The notes below the pieces were generated by a model. The model was not told where the DNA came from. It searched no databases and worked only from the letters and a program-made list of their open reading frames with translations. Below are positions 14,403 to 17,312 of a stretch of 17,312 bases of DNA, piece after piece. The stretch lies in NCBI GenBank assembly GCA_046757585.1, contig JBHHYR010000065.1, forward strand, positions 1 to 17,312, read 5' to 3'. Each line of letters begins with the position of its first letter. The first letter of the stretch is position 1. A program made the translations under genes and the position numbers. The stretch is from JBHHYR01 sp046757585. Its GTDB lineage: Bacteria > Desulfobacterota > Binatia > HRBIN30.

Positions 14403-15636
14403 CCCCGATCGGATTTGAGCCGGCAGAACACAGCCGCTGTGGGGTGAGCGTGGCCTGATGCCCACCGACCGGACGACTGCGGGTCCGGCGCGCGCTGCTT
14501 CGTGGCGTGGGGGTGGCTGAGTCTGACGTTTTCTTTGGCTCGGGAGTGGAGGCGGTCGCTGTCACGGGGGAAAGCATGGAGGCGGCCGATGTTCCCTGCG
14601 GGGTTGGTGTCGACGCCTTAGATGTGATCCGGGAAGTTGGCGTACCGCCTGCGATGCCGGAAGGAGTGGCTGTTCCCCGTGTTGGGGGCGTTGTGCCAAC
14701 TGCGGATGGCGTCCGCCCGTCATCATCCACTCGTGCTTCGTCGTCCGGTTGCTCCGGGGTGGCGGGCGGGGGGAATTCCTGCGAACTGACAGGCGGGCCG
14801 TAGTATGGGACCGGGCGGTTCTGCCTGGGTGCGCCCAAGATTCTTGGCACAGGCTGGGTCGTGTTCGTGTCGGCGCGCGACGGCCCTCCGCCAGGCACGA
14901 CGCCGAACTCTTGCGGGGCCACCCCTGCCGGAGCCGGCGCTGGTGCTGGCGGAGGCGTCTCTTCGACCACGATCGTCATGAACCCCACGACATCACCGGT
15001 CCCGTTGGGAACCAGTGTGCCTCCCGATATCAAGTCGGGAGCGGGGAATTTCCCTAACCATCCGAAGGACGCCGCGCCGACGAAGACCGTAGTCTCGCCA
15101 TCACTGTAGGACGCCTCGGGGGTGATCCCGCCGTCGGGTCCATTTCTGACTGGCTGCACCGAAAACGTGAGCATGATGTCCGCCCGGCTCGGTATGGGCG
15201 CGCTCGTGACTGGTGCGTCTCTTCGGGGCATCAAAATTGAGATCCCCGGATAATCGAGTGCCCCATCGAAGAAGAGATCAAGCACGAAGCGCTGAAAATC
15301 GCCCCCGCCCCCGCCACCGGGTTCTCCCACCAAGGTGAAAGTGTTCTCTCCGGGGGCGAGAGGAATGTCGACCGTGAAATCGGGCGCATTGATCGGCGTG
15401 TCCGCCAGGCTCTCCGGCGGCAGACCGTTGAGCACGCCCAACCCGTACCAATGCGGGTGCGGGGCGGTGCGCCACAGGACGCCGGTGGCAATCCGGTCGG
15501 TGTCCCAGTCATACCCGCTCGGATTTCCGAAATCGTCACTCGAGTAGACCATGATGCCGCTGAGAGAAACGGCGGGTGCGAGCACAGGGATGAAGACTGT
15601 GCCCAGCGCGAAGAGCATGAAGACAAGCCACCGCAT
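14344..15636 (-). CDS. Secreted protein with beta-rich domain and Pro/Ser/Thr-rich tail, function unknown
   Basis: The family is not recognised. The 430-residue product has a signal peptide (MRWLVFMLFALGTVFIPVLA, possible cleavage after APA at residue 22). Residues about 25-225 look like a beta-rich secreted domain (WYGLGVLNGLP, ENTFTLVGEPGGGGGG, FVLDLFFDGALDYPGI, TTVFVGAASFGWLG, VVGFMTIVVEE). A proline-alanine hinge is at 227-240. Residues about 245-390 are rich in Pro, Ser, Thr and Gly (TPSAVGTTPPTRGTATPSG), like a mucin-type or wall-spanning stalk that could carry O-linked sugars. The last 40 residues hold three cysteines and overlap the end of the GT39 gene. I chose the ATG at 15634-15636 because the open frame upstream to 16008 lies inside the neighbouring glycosyltransferase and looks non-coding. 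It follows that gene by 64 bases on the same strand, so the two may form an operon. Confidence 0.72.
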   Translation of the reverse strand: MRWLVFMLFALGTVFIPVLAPAVSLSGIMVYSSDDFGNPSGYDWDTDRIATGVLWRTAPHPHWYGLGVLNGLPPESLADTPINAPDFTVDIPLAPGENTFTLVGEPGGGGGGDFQRFVLDLFFDGALDYPGISILMPRRDAPVTSAPIPSRADIMLTFSVQPVRNGPDGGITPEASYSDGETTVFVGAASFGWLGKFPAPDLISGGTLVPNGTGDVVGFMTIVVEETPPPAPAPAPAGVAPQEFGVVPGGGPSRADTNTTQPVPRILGAPRQNRPVPYYGPPVSSQEFPPPATPEQPDDEARVDDDGRTPSAVGTTPPTRGTATPSGIAGGTPTSRITSKASTPTPQGTSAASMLSPVTATASTPEPKKTSDSATPTPRSSARRTRSRPVGGHQATLTPQRLCSAGSNPIGASQCVVAHSYANTRCQVGR

Positions 15637-15700
15637 GCCGCACACAGTGTACCGGGTGAAGGAGTGCAATGATAGGATCCACAGGGTGTCTGGGCGTTCG

Positions 15701-17290
15701 TCAGGGCCCGGCTGGCAAGCCTCCCGAACGGGACGCGGTTCGCGCGTGCGGGGCGCGAATGACCACGCGCGTGAAAATGTGCTGCCCCACGTTGTTGGAG
15801 AAAGCCCTTTTTTCAGCACGCGGGTACATGCGCCGGACGGCGGCCATTTGGTCAGAACGCCCCGGCAGAAAGTAGCAGACGATCGTACGCGGATCCTTGA
15901 AGGGCAGGTACTGCGTAACGTCCCGCGCGTCTTGCACGTCGGCGTCGTACGCGTAGTACTCGATGGTCGGATGGCGGCAGGAGTACCAGTTTGGGTTTGC
16001 AGCGACAATATACATCATGGCATCCCGGCCCCAGCGCTGAACGTCGCGACCCATGATCCCTTGCACCCACTGGGTCGCGTAGCGTGCTTTGGATTCGTTC
16101 GGTGGAATCCCTGCACAGTACTTGCGGTACGCGTCGAGCTGTTGCCAGGAGGTCAAACCCAATAGGGCACACGTACTGACGACTGCAATCACACGCCCGA
16201 CACGCCCGGCGGCAACCGTAGCGCCGCGCGTGAGCCATCCAATCGTTACGGCGGCGGCAATGGCTGCGGGCACGAATGCAGTGACAAAGCGGGGCCAGAA
16301 AGGGGGGTCGATGGTGAGCACGCCGCCCGCGAACAGAATCACGAAACCCCACAGCACGACCCAGAGACCTCGGATATCCCACGGACGGAGCACTGCAGCC
16401 ACGGCCGCCATTCCCAAAAGCGCTGCAGCGGGCGGGAAGAATACGGGCCACGCCGAGCCGTACTGGGTACTCGTGTCCCCGTAAAACCAGAAGGCACCCA
16501 ACACGCGGGGCAGGCCGTGGCTCACGGTCTGCCACAATAGCGAAGGGTTGACGTGCCCGCTGACAATGAACGGGTACACTTCCCGCCTGCCAAGCGCGTT
16601 GAGGCGGCCGGTGCCGTACAGGATGGCCTGGGGCCCAACGATGCCCAGCAATGCGACGGCGCAGAGCACCAGACCGGGCCATCGTTTCAGGATGACGCGT
16701 GGATACCGGAGGAGGATGAGAGCCCCGAGCATCATCATGATCGGCGGAGTGATGCGGCCCGCGTGATAGGTCAGGGCGCTGTATCCCCCTGCCAAGCCGG
16801 CGAGTGCGAACCAGCCGTAGCGTCCGCTTTCGAGACCGGCTACGAGGCCCAGGATGCCCAAGACGTGAAAGGGGATGGGGTCCATGTAGGCCTGGATACG
16901 GCTGAAATGGAGGAATCCGTGATTGACTCCCAACAGCACCACAGCGACGAGGGCAACCCATGGGCTGTACAAGCGGCGGACCAAGAAGAAGACGCCCGCG
17001 ATTGCCAGGAGGCTGCCAACGACGGAGGCGAACCGCGCGCCGGCCAGGGATCGGCCGGCGATGGCGGTCCACAGCGCCGACCAGAGGTGCCCCAGCAATG
17101 GCACTTCGGCGAATCCGTGGGACAAAATGGTAGACGGTTGCCCATCCAAGAGGCGAAACACATGAACCGTCCACTGGGCCATATCGAGGTGCAGGTTCGG
17201 TGGATACTGTTCGAGCCGATACAGCCGCAGGAATGCCAGGGCCCCGAACAGAAGCAGACCGGCCGCAAGGGTTCGAAAACGAATGTGCAA
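15701..17290 (-). CDS. GT39/ArnT-like membrane glycosyltransferase, start uncertain at the right edge
   Basis: At least 529 residues of a polytopic GT-C enzyme are present. The first helix (about 7-24) leads into YPPNLHLDMAQWTVHVF, with Asp36 at the catalytic position but Met37 where the 665-residue neighbour has Glu. Later landmarks are FSRIQAYMDPIPFHVLG, LTYHAGRITPP and LTIDPPFWPRFV; the last is shared with the 9205-11202 protein, marking a common subfamily. A soluble C-terminal part holds several Tyr and Cys residues (NPNWYSCRHPTIEYYAY). The only in-window start is a TTG at 17288-17290. The frame stays open to base 17312, so the true start may lie outside the window. The Pro/Ser/Thr-rich protein gene follows 64 bases downstream. 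The acceptor is unknown; the neighbour is one candidate. Confidence 0.8.
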   Translation of the reverse strand: MHIRFRTLAAGLLLFGALAFLRLYRLEQYPPNLHLDMAQWTVHVFRLLDGQPSTILSHGFAEVPLLGHLWSALWTAIAGRSLAGARFASVVGSLLAIAGVFFLVRRLYSPWVALVAVVLLGVNHGFLHFSRIQAYMDPIPFHVLGILGLVAGLESGRYGWFALAGLAGGYSALTYHAGRITPPIMMMLGALILLRYPRVILKRWPGLVLCAVALLGIVGPQAILYGTGRLNALGRREVYPFIVSGHVNPSLLWQTVSHGLPRVLGAFWFYGDTSTQYGSAWPVFFPPAAALLGMAAVAAVLRPWDIRGLWVVLWGFVILFAGGVLTIDPPFWPRFVTAFVPAAIAAAVTIGWLTRGATVAAGRVGRVIAVVSTCALLGLTSWQQLDAYRKYCAGIPPNESKARYATQWVQGIMGRDVQRWGRDAMMYIVAANPNWYSCRHPTIEYYAYDADVQDARDVTQYLPFKDPRTIVCYFLPGRSDQMAAVRRMYPRAEKRAFSNNVGQHIFTRVVIRAPHARTASRSGGLPAGP

Positions 17291-17312
17291 TCGGGCCGCC
17301 GGTTCCTGTATG

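Noticed and set aside
14429..14441. CACAGC-C-GCTGTG palindrome after the GT39 stop as a terminator
   Set aside because: The loop is too small for the full stem, no T-tract follows, and it lies within the opposing coding region.
15637..16008. 124-codon upstream extension of the Pro/Ser/Thr-rich protein
   Set aside because: It runs inside the glycosyltransferase gene and would bury the signal peptide that begins at 15636.
15852..17174. 440-codon minus-strand open frame
   Set aside because: Same strand but another frame of the GT39 gene at 15701-17290; Arg/Pro/His-rich, no motif, whereas the chosen frame has GT-C features.

Overview
The window is GC-rich (roughly 60% or more by eye) bacterial chromosome with 13 protein genes that I support and no RNA genes, insertion sequences or CRISPR arrays that I can see. 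A TonB-like energy transducer and a lipoprotein with a signal peptide point to a two-membrane (Gram-negative type) cell. The MJ0042-type zinc ribbon plus DUF3426 protein and the Agl23-type glycosyltransferase with an NHL propeller fit deltaproteobacteria-like or uncultured relatives (Desulfobacterota or Binatota type). The lineage cannot be fixed from this sequence alone.

Layout. 1-2867 is an envelope and housekeeping block: a lipoprotein cut by the left edge (minus), a TonB/TolA-like protein (minus), tatA (plus) and a zinc-ribbon/DUF3426 membrane protein (minus). 2897-7742 holds a soluble DPM1-like GT2 glycosyltransferase (plus), a 916-residue Agl23-type membrane glycosyltransferase fused to a six-bladed NHL propeller (minus), and a divergent membrane-anchored LamG-like protein (plus). 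7783-9208 holds rsmH (plus) and a yajD-type HNH nuclease gene (minus), convergent around a strongly structured intergenic element. 9205-17290 holds three more GT39/ArnT-like membrane glycosyltransferases, a GT2-methyltransferase fusion, and a secreted protein with a Pro/Ser/Thr-rich tail. The last glycosyltransferase reads to the right edge, and its true start may lie outside the window.

How the genes may work together (inference). Cytoplasmic GT2 enzymes of this type charge a polyprenyl phosphate with a sugar. GT-C membrane enzymes (Agl23, PMT and ArnT families) then use that lipid-linked sugar on the outer face of the inner membrane to modify proteins or glycolipids. Four GT-C genes and two GT2 genes within 15 kb, next to two secreted or anchored proteins, suggest a dispersed protein- or glycolipid-glycosylation locus. 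The Pro/Ser/Thr-rich protein, 64 bp downstream of a GT39 gene on the same strand, is the most attractive acceptor candidate. Gene orientation alternates so often that this is at least six transcription units and not one operon.

Intergenic space is short. No gene-free stretch exceeds 300 bases; the longest are 251-465, 11203-11380, 6431-6596, 8725-8878 and 1528-1674, each described below.
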